Source of the DNA: Arion vulgaris
Lineage: Eukaryota > Mollusca > Gastropoda > Stylommatophora > Arionidae
Assembly: GCA_020796225.1 (NCBI GenBank)
Contig: CM036775.1
Coordinates: 7,306,893-7,370,892 of the forward strand
DNA length: 64,000 nt
Direction: 5' to 3'
A model generated the notes under the pieces. The model made no database searches and was not told the DNA's origin. It saw nothing but the letters and a program-made list of their open reading frames with translations. Positions 32,146 to 43,139 of the stretch are shown piece after piece (the stretch's first letter is position 1; the number at the start of each line of letters is the position of its first letter). The translations under genes were made by a program, and so were the position numbers.

Positions 32146-32149
32146 TCAA

Positions 32150-32965
32150 TTTAACAACCTCGATAACAAATACAATTTAATCAACGAACTACTTTTTGCA
32201 GATGATCAAAGTATAATTTACAACAACGAATACAAACTTCAACAACACATAAATACACTGCAAGCGACATGCGAAAAATATGACATGAAAATTAACACCT
32301 CCAAAACAGAAGTCATGACAATAAGTAGGTCAACAGGTCAACTAAATATACATGTGAATAATGTAAAATTACAACAGACTCCAGAATTCAAATATCTTGG
32401 GAGTATATTCACAGCAGATGGAAAGATGGACAGATAAATCGAGACTAGATGCCAGAAGGCAAACGCAGTGACATACCAACTGTCACCACTATTAAAACAT
32501 CAAGCATTAACGTTGCAGTCAAACGGCAACTGATAAACTGCATATTTATTTCAACTCTCTGCTATCAGTGTCAAACATGGCCCTTGACTAAGACACTAGA
32601 AAGAAAGATTACAACATGTGAAATGAGATGTCTACTAAAAGCTGTCAACGTTACAAGGAGAGATAGAGTGAGAAACGAGAATATCAGAAGCATCGTTAGT
32701 ACTATACCATGTATACAGTACATCGAGAAGCAAAGAATCAAGTGGTTCGGCCATCTAATGAGAATAGAACCACATTTACTACCATCACGTGCCTACAATA
32801 ATCGACACTCAGGGCGCAGAGCACGAGGCAGGCCAAGAACACGATGGATAGATAACATCTCAGAGTCACTGCGAAAGCATGGGCTGACAACGTCAAGCGC
32901 AACACGCCTGGCACAAGATAGAAAACTAACTCTCCCCACGTCGCTTCACTGCAAATGTGGTTAAG
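32150..32965 (+). mobile_element. LINE reverse transcriptase, C-terminal half
   Basis: Two frames cover the catalytic FADD box (NELLFADDQSII), SKTEVMTISR, FKYLGSIFTADGKMDR and, after a frameshift near 32440, LINCIFISTLCYQCQTWPLT, TCEMRCLLKAVNVTRRDRVR, IEKQRIKWFGHLMRIEPHLL and RRARGRPRTRWIDNISES. This is a non-LTR element RT (palm YADD-like box, thumb) with its basic end. Its GAAATGAG at 32620 and GAAACGAG at 32672 are 52 bp apart. Confidence 0.9.
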
Positions 32966-32989
32966 ATAAGAAGATAAGAAGATCAACAT

Positions 32990-33392
32990 CAATGGATGTA
33001 CAATAGAGCAAGTACAGGATATCAAGTACTTAGGAAGCATATTTACAGAGGATGGAAAACTCGACAGAGAGATAGAAACTAGAGTCCAGAAAGCAAATGC
33101 AATAACCTACCAACTAGCGCCATTACTTAGACATCCAAACATCTCAATGACAGCTAAACAACAGTTGATCAACAGCATCTTCATACTCACTCTATGTTAC
33201 CAATGCCAAACATGGACAATGAATAAGAAACATACACAGAAAATAGCAACATGCGAAACGAGATGTCTCCGCAAAGTCACCAACAACACAAGAATCGACA
33301 GAGTAACGAATACCAGCATCAGAGAAAAGGTTGGAACAAGACCGTCCTTGAATTATATATAGCGAAACAGAGAATGAAGTGGTTTGGCCACT
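32990..33392 (+). mobile_element. LINE RT C-terminal fragment, left part
   Basis: Frames encode VQDIKYLGSIFTEDGKLDRE, QQLINSIFILTLCYQCQTWT, CETRCLRKVTNNTRIDRVTN and MKWFGHL. It stops at a TA where the transposon at 33395-38154 entered and resumes at 38157. Confidence 0.87.
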
Positions 33393-33680
33393 TATAGTCT
33401 GTCCATTAATTCGTGAGCACGTTTGAAATTGATTTTCTCGAAAACTACCTGTTGGATCTCAGTGATTTTTGCAAGCAGCCTTAGAATATCCATGACGCTA
33501 GAGAAATATTTTTTCCAAGAAAATTTGACGTAGTTTGAAATATTTCTTCTTCAGGTTATATTAAAATCAACCTCACCGGATTGTACACAATAGTAACAGA
33601 TCTACGGTACACAGTGAAACACGTACAAACAAAGTACTATAGTTTTACAAAATACATAAACAGTGACGATAAACAGCAAC

Positions 33681-33706
33681 GTTTCGACCAACAAGGCCTT
33701 TATCAA
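33681..33706 (-). ncRNA. Hammerhead-like hairpin in Penelope end, left arm
   Basis: Minus strand: TTGATAAAGGCCTTGTTGGT followed by CGAAAC. GGCC/GGTC can pair between the TGATA and GAAAC boxes, as stem II of a hammerhead ribozyme does. The CTGATGA box is degenerate, so activity is doubtful. Confidence 0.4.
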
Positions 33707-36063
33707 CAAACGAACAAACAGGAGTGACAAATTAAAATGAAACACAAATGGACGACCAAATACCAACGTATCTAAGGAAAATCTGGAATAAAAACGAATA
33801 ACGAAATAAATGTAACACAAAAACACACATAAAAACTAGAAATAGAAAAGAAACAATGAAACATCTAGTAAATATAACTTGAATACATGCAACATATACC
33901 CATATAGATTATAAAGCATGGGAAGAGAAAGTACTAAGAAGCATAAGAATGTAATACATACAACATATACCCATAGAGATTACAACGCATGGCAAGAGAA
34001 AGTACTAAGAAGCATAAGAATGTAATACGTTGAGCCCGCGTGGTCAAGGTACCATACAAAGAAATCAACCGATTCTCCAGAGCAAATCGACTACGATCAT
34101 CAGAGGAACATGATCGGATGGCTGTGACCTGGACATCGCAAGCTCCTGAATGACCAGTATCATTGAAATGGGTAGCTACAGGGTCACAGAGCATTGGCGT
34201 ATATCGCGCAAGTGTTGGGCGAATCGGTCACCGAGTCTCCTGCCGGTTTCCCAATATAGGCCTTGTTGCACCGCTTGCAGATAATGGCATAGACAATATT
34301 ACGGGACTCGCACTGAAACTGTCTTCAACAACGAACGTGGCTTTTGGAAAAGACACCGTGCGGGTCTGTATTACATAAGCACAAGTGTTACAGCGCCGAC
34401 GCCACACTGGATGGTGCCAAAATGACTCTGGATGTTAGGCTTGAGGCGACTGTGAACCAACATATCCTAAGGCTTCTGTCCCGTCTGTACGCCACCAAAG
34501 GATAGTGTTGGAAGATTGAACGTGTATCAGGATCAGACTGAAGAATGGAGAGATGACGGAATAAGACTTTCTTCACAAGGGAACTATGAGGGGGGAAAGT
34601 TAAGACAAGTTTCACCCTGTCAGAATTGGAAGTTCTATGCTGGTTAGAAAGAGCCTCCTGGCGAGAAATTTGCTGAACGCGCCGCATAGCAGAAGCAAGC
34701 ACCTTATCCTGGTATAAGCGCTTACGAAAGAAATCCAGCATCTCGTGAGCTCTATCGAGGAAATCGTCGTCCTCGCTACAGAGGCGACGAAGGCGCAAGA
34801 GTTGAGAGAATGGTAATGAATCACGACAAGCCTGGGAATGGGAAGAGGTATAAGAAGAAAACTATGTGCATCAGTAGGCTTGTAGTATACTGATGTAGTG
34901 ATGATGGATAGGCTGATAGTGATAGTGATGTCAAGAAAGTTGACACAAGAGGTAGAGATGTGAGATGTAAACCGAATAGCCGGATTGAAGACATTAATGA
35001 AATTAATGAAGCGTGACAAATCGGCTTCAGGCATATCGGTAATGCCAATACAATCATCAATGTATCTATGATACACAGATTTCCTCGATAGAGCTCACGA
35101 GATGCTGGATTTCTTTCGTAAGCGCTTATACCCGGATAAGGTGCTTGCTTCTGCTATGCGGCGCGTTCAGCAAATTTCTCGCCAGGAGGCTCTCTCTAAC
35201 CAGCATAGAACTTCCAATTCTGACAGGGTGAAACTTGTCTTAACTTTCCACCCTCATAGTTCCCTTGTGAAGAAAGTCTTATTCCGTCATCTCTCCATTC
35301 TTCAGTCTGATCCTGATACGTTCAATCTTCCAACACTATCCTTTGGTGGCGTACAGACGGGACAGAAGCCTTAAGGATATGTTGGTTCACAGTCGCCTCA
35401 AGCCTAACATCCAGAGTCATTTTGGCACCATCCAGTGTGGCCGTCGGCGCTGCAACACTTGTGCTTATGTAATACGGACCCGCACGGTGTCTTTTCCAAA
35501 GCCACGTTCGTTGTTGAAGACAGTTTCACGTGCGAGTCCGAATTGTCTATGCCATTATCTGCAAGCGGTGCAACAAGGCCTATATTGGGAAACCGGCAGG
35601 AGACTCGGTGACCGATTCGCCCAACACTTGCGCGATATACGCCAATGCTCTGTGACCCTGTAGCTACCCATTTCAATGATACTGCCATTCAGGAGCTTGC
35701 GATGTCCAGGTCACAGCCATCCGATCATGTTCCTCTGATGATCGTAGTCGATTTGCTCTGGAGAATCGGTTGATTTCTTTGTATGGTACCTTGCGACCAC
35801 GCGGGCTCAACGTATTACGTTCTTATGCTTCTTAGTACTTTCTCTTGCCATGCTTTGTAATCTCTATGGGTATATGTTGCATGTATTCAAGTTATATATT
35901 TACTAGATGTTTCATTGTTTCTTTCTATTTCTAGTTTTATGTGTGTTTTTGTGTTACATTTATTTCGTTATTCGTTTTTATTCCAGATTTTCCTTAGATA
36001 CGTTGGTATTTGGTCGTCCATTTGTGTTTCATTTTAATTTGTCACTCCTGTTTGTTCGTTTGC

Positions 36064-36089
36064 TTGATAAAGGCCTTGTTGGTCGAAAC
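36064..36089 (+). ncRNA. Hammerhead-like hairpin in Penelope end, right arm
   Basis: Same motif as at 33681-33706 in the other arm. Other copies: 4641-4665 and 45809-45833 (plus). Confidence 0.4.
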
Positions 36090-36365
36090 GTTGCTGTTTA
36101 TCGTCACTGTTTATGTATTTTGTAAAACTATAGTACTTTGTTTGTACGTGTTTCACTATTTACCAAGTTTTACTGCAGTCTTCCCCTATTACGGTACACA
36201 GACGCGTTGTTCTAAAAATACATTATGGTAACATAGAAAATCGTGAGTAAAAACAATTTCACGGGAATTCCCGTGCACCTAACCCAGTCGACTTTGAAAG
36301 CGGAAAGCATATGACGTTATAATTGGGATACCGTTGTATAGTTATAGGCGTATCTCGCTATTTGT

Positions 36366-37680
36366 ATGAAGCTATTGTATCATATTTCTTGGCTTATCAA
36401 AACTGACATTGATATCACATTCATAATGAGTCTGAAGTGCACATTTATAACAATGCAAAAGGTTACAGTTTTACTATACCAACACTTCCGTAGGGAATCT
36501 AAGAGAGGTCATCTATATTGCGATATTCATAACCCTGAGAAACGAGCGCAACTGGCGCTTGGTCTGAATAGAGAATCCTTTTCCCGATGGATTAAACAGG
36601 ACACAAAGTGCACTAATGTCAAGCAAGGACGGAAAGAACAATTGACGACTTTGACATAGATGTCATAAGACGGAGCTCTTGAAAATGTTTGCGACAAATC
36701 AACTTGTTACTCTCAGGAAACTGAAATTAAAACTGCAATCAGATTGCAGCATAGACATTTCTAAAAGTACTCTATGAAAAATTGTAAGAGCCGCCGTCTT
36801 CACCTTCAGAAAAATTATAGGCGGCAGGAATATTATTTGTGAAAAGCCACATTTAATTGCTGCCCGAAGTAAATACCTGAGGCAGATCCGTGAGCAGCGG
36901 AGGCAAGGCTATGATATTGTATATTTGGACGAATCCTGGGTCAATGCTCACCACACCAATGCTAAAGAATGGCAATCAGTAGACGTGAACAGAAAAGAAA
37001 ATACCAAGCAGCAAAGGCCAGCGTATTATACTAACACATGCAGGAAGCAGTGAAGAAGGTCTTGTCCATGACGCTGGACTTATTTTCCAATCAAAAAGTA
37101 CCGACGGTAGGGACTACCACACAGAAATGAATGGACATATTTTCAGGCACTGGATGGAGAAAGATCTACTTCCAATTCTAAACAGACCATCATGCTTGGT
37201 AATGGATAATGCATCCTATCACAACGCAGTATCAGTGGAAGACAAAGTACCAACTGCATCAAATACAAAAGATCAAATTAGGACTTGGCTTCTAAGGAAA
37301 ATGTCAGCTTGATGATACATATTTGAAACCCGAGTTGTTGCACCTGGTGAGGATGACAAATAAGACAAAGGTGTTTCATATTGACAAAATCATTGCGAAT
37401 ACGGCCACACGTCTTTGCGACTACCTCCATATCATGCTCAATCCGATAGAGCTTGTCTGGGCTAAAGTAAAAGGCAAGTTGCCGAACAGAACAGGACGTT
37501 TAAAATGTGTGATGTTGAAGTTCTGACACGTGAGTCCTTCTCAATGATAGACATGCAGTTCTGGAAGAAGTGTGTTGAACATGTGCTCCGAGAGGAAGAC
37601 GAGTACTGGCACCGAGATGGATTACAATTTGTCCAGCCAGTAACAATTATCAACCTCATGGAATCGTCAGATTCGGGATG
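36366..37680 (+). pseudogene. IS630/Tc1-type transposase, broken
   Basis: Pieces in three frames together give a DDE transposase: N-terminal helix-turn-helix-like NPEKRAQLALGLNRESFSRW, then VYLDESWVNAHHTNAKEW (first Asp), LPILNRPSCLVMDNASYHNA (second Asp) and LNPIELVWAKVKGKLPNR (Glu). The second Asp and the Glu are about 80 residues apart after allowing for one extra base near 37300; this long spacing resembles the DD82E Sailor group and not the DD34E of classic Tc1. Several stops and frameshifts make it inactive. It lies in its own transposon with matching ends. Confidence 0.88.
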
Positions 37681-38156
37681 ATAAAAATCATATTTTGATT
37701 ACAGACTGAGAAATAGCAACGTATACATTTCCATATCCAAATGCGTCTACCATCATACAATTTGTGGTGAAGTTAAGACACCCTGGGTCTAATGGTGACC
37801 GAAGGGGAGGACTAACTGTTGCATATTGTATCCAAGTTCACGATTGCACATAAGGGCAACACACTTAATTACTTGACCTATCAAGTTAATATGGAAATAC
37901 ACCTATGAATAGAATTGACATGGACAAATTCTAGGATACTGTAAAATCTAAAATTTGAGCCCGTATTTGCAATTGTTATAAAGATCAAGGAATTCGCCGA
38001 TGTGCAAAATCAGTAACATCTATGGACTACTGGTTAGCTTTATTTTAGCGTCATGGATATTCTAAGGCTGCATGCAAAAATCACTGAGATCCAACAGGTA
38101 GTTTACGAGAAAATCAATTTCAAACGTGCTCACGAATTAATGGACATACTTTTATA

Positions 38157-38458
38157 GTAAGAATGCGAACAGACCAAACTGCCTATGAAGCTTCCACAAC
38201 AGAATATCAGGAAGGAAGGCGAGAGAAAGACCGAGGAAAAGGTGGATAGATAACGTAGTTGAATTCTGCCAGGGGACTAAGAAACCATCACACAAGTCAC
38301 CAGAGAATCAAAGACAAATACATAAAACCACAACACTGGGTTAACAACCCGGTAACAGTGTGCCGACAAGTCACCAGAGAAGCGCAAGACAAATACATAA
38401 AACCACGACACTGGGTTAACAACCCGGTAACAGTGTGCTGACAAAAGAAGAAGAAGGT
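38157..38458 (+). mobile_element. LINE C-terminal fragment, right part, with duplicated tail
   Basis: Continues the LINE of 32990-33392 with VRMRTDQTAYEASTTEYQEG. The 3' tail (AAACCACAACACTGGGTTAA, CAACCCGGTAACAGTGTG) is present twice in tandem before an AAGAAG end. A single tail of this kind is at 49845-49895. Confidence 0.8.
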
Positions 38459-38478
38459 TGGCATCTTAACTATATTAA

Positions 38479-38695
38479 CACTTTTGCTGCTGCATACTTC
38501 CTGAAGATGGATTTAAATATAGCTACTCTTTGTTTCTAGGTCACAAACGTAAATGTACGCCTATAGCAGTGACAGTAGAAATGTATAACGTGTTAACACA
38601 TCTTTAGCCCACAGAGGAGAGATAATAACAGACGTGTTAACGCGTCTTTAGCAGTGAATGGAAAACACGTCTATACACGTATTTATTAGTTATTA
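38479..38695. mobile_element. piggyBac-like MITE, copy 2 (decayed)
   Basis: It has the reversed interior (GTTTCTAGGTCACAAACGT, AACGTGTTAACACATCTTTA) and starts after a TTAA at 38475-38478. The right end is mutated beyond the TTAA. Confidence 0.78.
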
Positions 38696-39690
38696 TGTAT
38701 AACTTATTATTATTTAGCTGTTATTCTTATTATTGATAATAGTAGTATTGCATATAGTAGTGATCATCATTGGCCTCTTTGTCTCACGAGACAATAGGTC
38801 TTACGTCACGTAGTATACCTCTCCATGACGCATGCCAATGAGATTTTTATGGAGTAGCTGAGTTGCCCAAGCGTCAACTATCCCCTCTCGACCTCGCTGA
38901 TAGAATCCAGAGGAGTGCAAGCAGACATCTGGTATCATTTCGGCTGCAGGAGCTGCCGGTAAGACATCACTGATCCCTCTCCACCTATGGGTTCCCCTCT
39001 GGATATTCTGTTTGTGTTTACTCCCATAGCCTTTGCCTCTCCCGAGGCTCACAAAGCAGTGGGGCTATTTACCCATAGCTTGGGGTCTGGATCTTGGATA
39101 TCAGGTAAATCTACTGATATCACAAGTCTGGAGCCAGACCTCCACCGAGATTTTTGTCGGGTTAACTCCCAAGGACATTTAGAAAAACAAATCCTGACCT
39201 AGAGGAATCCATCTCCCCAGGCGAGCCATTGCCCGTTAGCCTTTGATATGGTAGTATAGACAGAGAAAGATATGAGGCTGGGAAGACCTGGAATGAACTA
39301 AGCTGGTTTGCTCAAGACAGATCTGGTTGGAGAAATTTATTGATTTCTTATGCATCAACGGGACTTAAGAGAAGAAGTACTGTATGTGTTACATAGCACC
39401 CACGTCTATATAACCAATATCTAGTTGCGCCACGATATGAGAAAATCGTTGGATAATACTTCTATAGGTCATTAAGCGCATATGTTTGTTGCAGTTTCTG
39501 CGTTTGTGTTTGTTCCGTTTCGTTTGTATCCATTTATATGAGAAGTGTTTGCCATTATGCGGGTGAGTGTCTCTGGTAATGTGCATTCTTGGTGGGCAGG
39601 ATCTGTGCTAGACCTAATGGACAGGTAGAGTATATCACAATCTAACGACAAACTTGTTTATATAAACCGGTGTAGTTGCGTTGTACATAT
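38696..39690. other. Unassigned sequence, possible old repeat
   Basis: 38755-39240 is less AT-rich (GGCCTCTTTGTCTCACGAGA...) and looks like a noncoding interspersed repeat; an 83-codon minus frame in it has no domain that I recognise. The rest up to the 34-bp array shows nothing. Confidence 0.4.
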
Positions 39691-41475
39691 GCAAGTATGT
39701 TGCTTGAGTTGCTGTGTTGAACATAGTCTTATGTTGGTTGAGTTGCTGTGTTGAACATAGTCTTATGTTGGTTGAGTTGCTGTGTTGAACATAGTCTTAT
39801 GTTGGTTGAGTTGCTGTGTTGAACATAGTCTTATGCTGCTTGAGTTGCTATGTTGAACATAGTCTTATGTTGGTTGAGTTGCTGTGTTGAACATAGTCTT
39901 ATGTTGGTTGAGTTGCTGTGTTGAACATAGTCTTATGTTGGTTGAGTTGCTGTGTTGAACATAGTCTTATGTTGGTTGAGTTGCTGTGTTGAACATAGTC
40001 TTATGTTGGTTGAGTTGCTGTGTTGAACATAGTCTTATGTTGGTTGATATGCTGTGTTGAACATAGTCTTGTTGGTTGAGTTGCTGTGTTGAACATAGTC
40101 TTATGTTGGTTGAGTTGCTGTGTTGAACATAGTCTTATGTTGGTTGAGTTGCTGTGTTGAACATAGTCTTATGCTGCTTGAGTTGCTATGTTGAACATAG
40201 TCTTATGTTGGTTGAGTTGCTGTGTTGAACATAGTCTTATGTTGGTTGAGTTGCTGTGTTGAACATAGTCTTATGTTGCTTGAGTTGCTGTGTTGAACAT
40301 AGTCTTATGCTGCTTGAGTTGCTATGTTGAACATAGTCTTATGTTGGTTGAGTTGCTGTGTTGAACATAGTCTTATGTTGCTTGAGTTGCTGTGTTGAAC
40401 ATAGTCTTATGTTGGTTGAGTTGCTGTGTTGAACATAGTCTTATGCTGCTTGAGTTGCTATGTTGAACATAGTCTTATGTTGGTTGAGTTGCTGTGTTGA
40501 ACATAGTCTTATGTTGGTTGAGTTGCTGTGTTGAACATAGTCTTATGTTGGTTGAGTTGCTGTGTTGAACATAGTCTTATGTTGGTTGAGTTGCTGTGTT
40601 GAACATAGTCTTATGTTGGTTGAGTTGCTGTGTTGAACATAGTCTTATGTTGGTTGAGTTGCTGTGTTGAACATAGTCTTATGTTGGTTGAGTTGCTGTG
40701 TTGAACATAGTCTTATGCTGCTTGAGTTGCTATGTTGAACATAGTCTTATGTTGCTTGAGTTGCTGTGTTGAACATAGTCTTATGCTGCTTGAGTTGCTA
40801 TGTTGAACATAGTCTTATGTTGGTTGAGGTGCTGTGTTGAACATAGTCTTATGTTGCTTTAGTTGCTGTGTTGAACATAGTCTTATGTTGGTTGAGTTGC
40901 TGTGTTGAACATAGTCTTATGCTGCTTGAGTTGCTATGTTGAACATAGTCTTATGTTGGTTGAGGTGCTGTGTTGAACATAGTCTTATGTTGGTTGAGAT
41001 GTTGTGTTGAACATAGTCTTATGTTGGTTGAGTTGCTGTGTTGAACATAGTCTTATGTTGGTTGAGTTGCTGTGTTGAACATAGTCTTATGTTGGTTGAG
41101 TTGCTGTGTTGAACATAGTCTTATGTTGGTTGAGTTGCTGTGTTGAACATAGTCTTATGTTGGTTGAGTTGCTGTGTTGAACATAGTCTTATGTTGGTTG
41201 AGTTGCTGTGTTGAACATAGTCTTATGTTGGTTGAGTTGCTGTGTTGAACATAGTCTTATGGTGGTTGAGTTGCTGTGTTGAACATAGTCTTATGCTGCT
41301 TGAGGTGCTATGTTGAACATAGTCTTATGTTGGTTGAGTTGCTGTGTTGAACATAGTCTTATGTTGCTTGAGTTGCTGTGTTGAACATAGTCTTATGTTG
41401 CTTGAGTTGCTGTGTTGAACATAGTCTTATGTTGCTTGAGTTGCTGTGTTGAACATAGTCTTATGTTGGTTTCAT
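39690..41475. repeat. 34-bp minisatellite, about 52 copies
   Basis: Unit TATGTTGGTTGAGTTGCTGT plus GTTGAACATAGTCT. A variant unit (CTGCTTGAGTTGCTATG) recurs in similar surroundings, suggesting amplification of blocks of several units. Variation is almost all substitution, with very few indels. Confidence 0.96.
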
Positions 41476-41671
41476 TATGCTTTACATATGTCTTATTCTT
41501 CCTCTTTTGTCGTCAAACTGTTACCGGGTTGTTTCCCAGTGTCGAGGATTTCTGTTTTTAATCATGCGCTATCTATTGTCTGAATGATGAGACTCCCATA
41601 GACTGCTAAAATGACTAATGCTGAGGTGCTGAATGAGATCAAGACACAGAGAAAGCTTATCATCAATAATT

Positions 41672-41869
41672 TTTCGATCCAGAGCACGAGCTTTTCAGCT
41701 CTACGGCTCGGTGCCATGGACATCGTAACCCTTCGGTTCGGTGCCACGAACACCGTAAATCTGTGGCATCTGTGGCTTTTTCTGCCATCCAGCGGAATTG
41801 AACCCGCACACACATAGAGATAGTCACCCGTAGTCCAGCGCGCTACGAACACGCTGGGCAGACGGGCAT
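41672..41869 (-). mobile_element. tRNA-derived SINE1
   Basis: Minus strand: CCCAGCGTGTTCGTAGCGCG, box B GTTCAATTCCG, GTTCGTGGCACCGAACCG and CATGGCACCGAGCCG. Confidence 0.85.
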
Positions 41870-41879
41870 CATCAAGATA

Positions 41880-42120
41880 AGAAAGAGGCAGTCATCATTT
41901 TTCGAGCATGTGACGAGGAGGGGATGCTTAGAACACATTGTGACAACCGGTAAAATCGAGGGTATACGAGACAGAGGAAGACAAAGAGAGAAAATTTTGG
42001 ACAGCCTGACTTCATAGCACGGAAGAGCATCAACATCTGAGATGATAGCAAACACCAACGACAGAGATTTGTGGAGATCCATGATCGATTACGACAGCCG
42101 CAGTCACCTGGTGATGATGA
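41880..42120 (+). mobile_element. LINE C-terminal fragment (RDLWRSMIDY type)
   Basis: Frames read HVTRRGCLEHIVTTGKIEGI, RDRGRQREKILDSLTS, HGRASTSEMIANTNDRDLWR and SMIDYDSR, ending with GATGATGAT. Best copy of this type in the window. Confidence 0.78.
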
Positions 42121-42129
42121 TCTATTGGC

Positions 42130-42545
42130 TCGAGTGATAGTTATTTTTGCTTTTTTACAGGATTCTACTACGCCATCTATCCATCTTTTTCGTGGTCTTC
42201 CTCTCACTTTCTTTTCTGAAATACTGTTGTAGAAGATTCTGTATACAGTGAAGTTTGGTTTCATTATTATTAACCCTTTCGCTGCTACATACTTTCTGAA
42301 GGCTGAGCTAAAAATAGCTACTCTTTGTTTCTAGGTCACAAACTAGCAGTGACAGTAGCAATGTATAACGTGTTAACACGTCTTTAGCCCACAGAGAAGA
42401 GATAATAACAGAGGTGTTAAAGTGTCTTTAGAAGGGAATGGGGAAAACGTATATATACGTCCTTAGCAGCTAAAGGGTTAAGTCCTCGAACCACTTCATT
42501 CTTTGTTTCTCAAAGAATTTCATGTACGTTTATGTTCCAACTTTC
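42130..42545 (-). mobile_element. LINE C-terminal fragment interrupted by a MITE
   Basis: From high to low coordinates: FFEKQRMKWFEDL, [MITE 42274-42477], then IIMKPNFTVYRIFYNSISEK and VRGRPRKRWIDGVVESCKKA. With one TTAA kept, the frame runs straight through, so the MITE insertion is recent relative to decay of this segment. Confidence 0.85.
42274..42477. mobile_element. piggyBac-like MITE, copy 3
   Basis: TTAA on both sides (42270-42273, 42478-42481) and ends CCCTTTCGCTGCTACATAC and (inverted) CCCTTTAGCTGCTAAGGACG. 204 bp. Confidence 0.92.
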
Positions 42546-42589
42546 TTCCTTTTGTTGATGTTGATGATAATGTATTTTACTGTGTACAG

Positions 42590-42940
42590 ACCTGCTTTAA
42601 AACCTCATCATTTGTTTTCTTCTGAGAATTCATCATCATCATTAAGTAGCTTGTCACTTCCTGAACTTAGCTTCTATGTCAGCAGTCACAAAAAAACTCT
42701 CTGTTCTGTGCAAGTTGGCCGGCGTCGGAAGCAATCATTTTCAGATCGTCAATGATATCTTGCACCCATCGTCTTATAGGTTTTCCTCTAATTCTTCTTC
42801 CATGCACCATTCCTTCCAAAATTATTTTCTCCAGGCCTCTCAGATGTGTCAGAAATATTTAATATTTACTCTGAAATCTACTTCATCAAAAATAGGAATG
42901 TTGTCAATATTTATAACGAAATTCTTTTCATCTTAAATTA
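42590..42940 (-). mobile_element. LINE C-terminal fragment
   Basis: Minus frame contains RIRGKPIRRWVQDIIDDLKM and IASDAGQLAQNREFF, the basic end of a LINE similar to 53530-53700. Confidence 0.65.
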
Positions 42941-43139
42941 GAACATTTGTTGGTGAACCAACATTTTGTCTGTAAGTAACATAGAGATGCATCTTTCGTA
43001 GAAGCAGTTTTGTCTGTGTAAACAAATGTCGTATTGTTTGGCCAAGGGTAGAGACAATTGTGTTTGCCAAATATAAACAAACTGTAAGATGTTTTTTTAA
43101 TCCGTTAAACTGTAACAGAGTGGCAGAAAAGCTAGAGAA

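Larger units (their letters stand above)
33615..36190. mobile_element. Head-to-head Penelope-like element
   Basis: Flanked by the 11-bp repeat ACGGTACACAG (33604-33614 and 36191-36201), so it is one insertion. The left arm (33615-35074) is reversed and the right arm (35077-36190) is forward; about 1.1 kb of them are inverted copies. The left arm extends about 315 bp further 5' and includes the RT catalytic YHRYIDDCIGIT and VYYKPTDAHSF. Both arms carry RLCSEDDDFLDRAHEMLDFF, VKLVLTF and a GIY-YIG endonuclease piece (VYAIICKRCNKAYIG) with the same one-base frameshift, then the end motif GGTCGAAACGTTGCT. Penelope-like elements encode RT fused to GIY-YIG. Confidence 0.92.
33395..38154 (+). mobile_element. 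IS630/Tc1-type (Sailor-like) transposon holding a Penelope-like insertion
   Basis: Terminal inverted repeats of about 110 bp (left 33395-33505, right 38047-38154) differ at few positions; both contain GTCCATTAATTCGTGAGCAC. The target is a TA duplication (33393-33394 and 38155-38156): keeping one TA rejoins the host LINE in frame across GHLVRM. Inside are a transposase pseudogene (36366-37680) and a 2.6 kb Penelope-like insertion. Without the insertion the element would be about 2.2 kb. Confidence 0.92.

Noticed and set aside
32150..32965. LTR retrotransposon or retrovirus
   Set aside because: The RT follows the non-LTR pattern, and no LTRs, protease, integrase or envelope-like frame are seen anywhere in the window.
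38801..39052. 83-codon minus-strand ORF
   Set aside because: No recognised domain and no neighbouring exon signals; more likely part of an old repeat.
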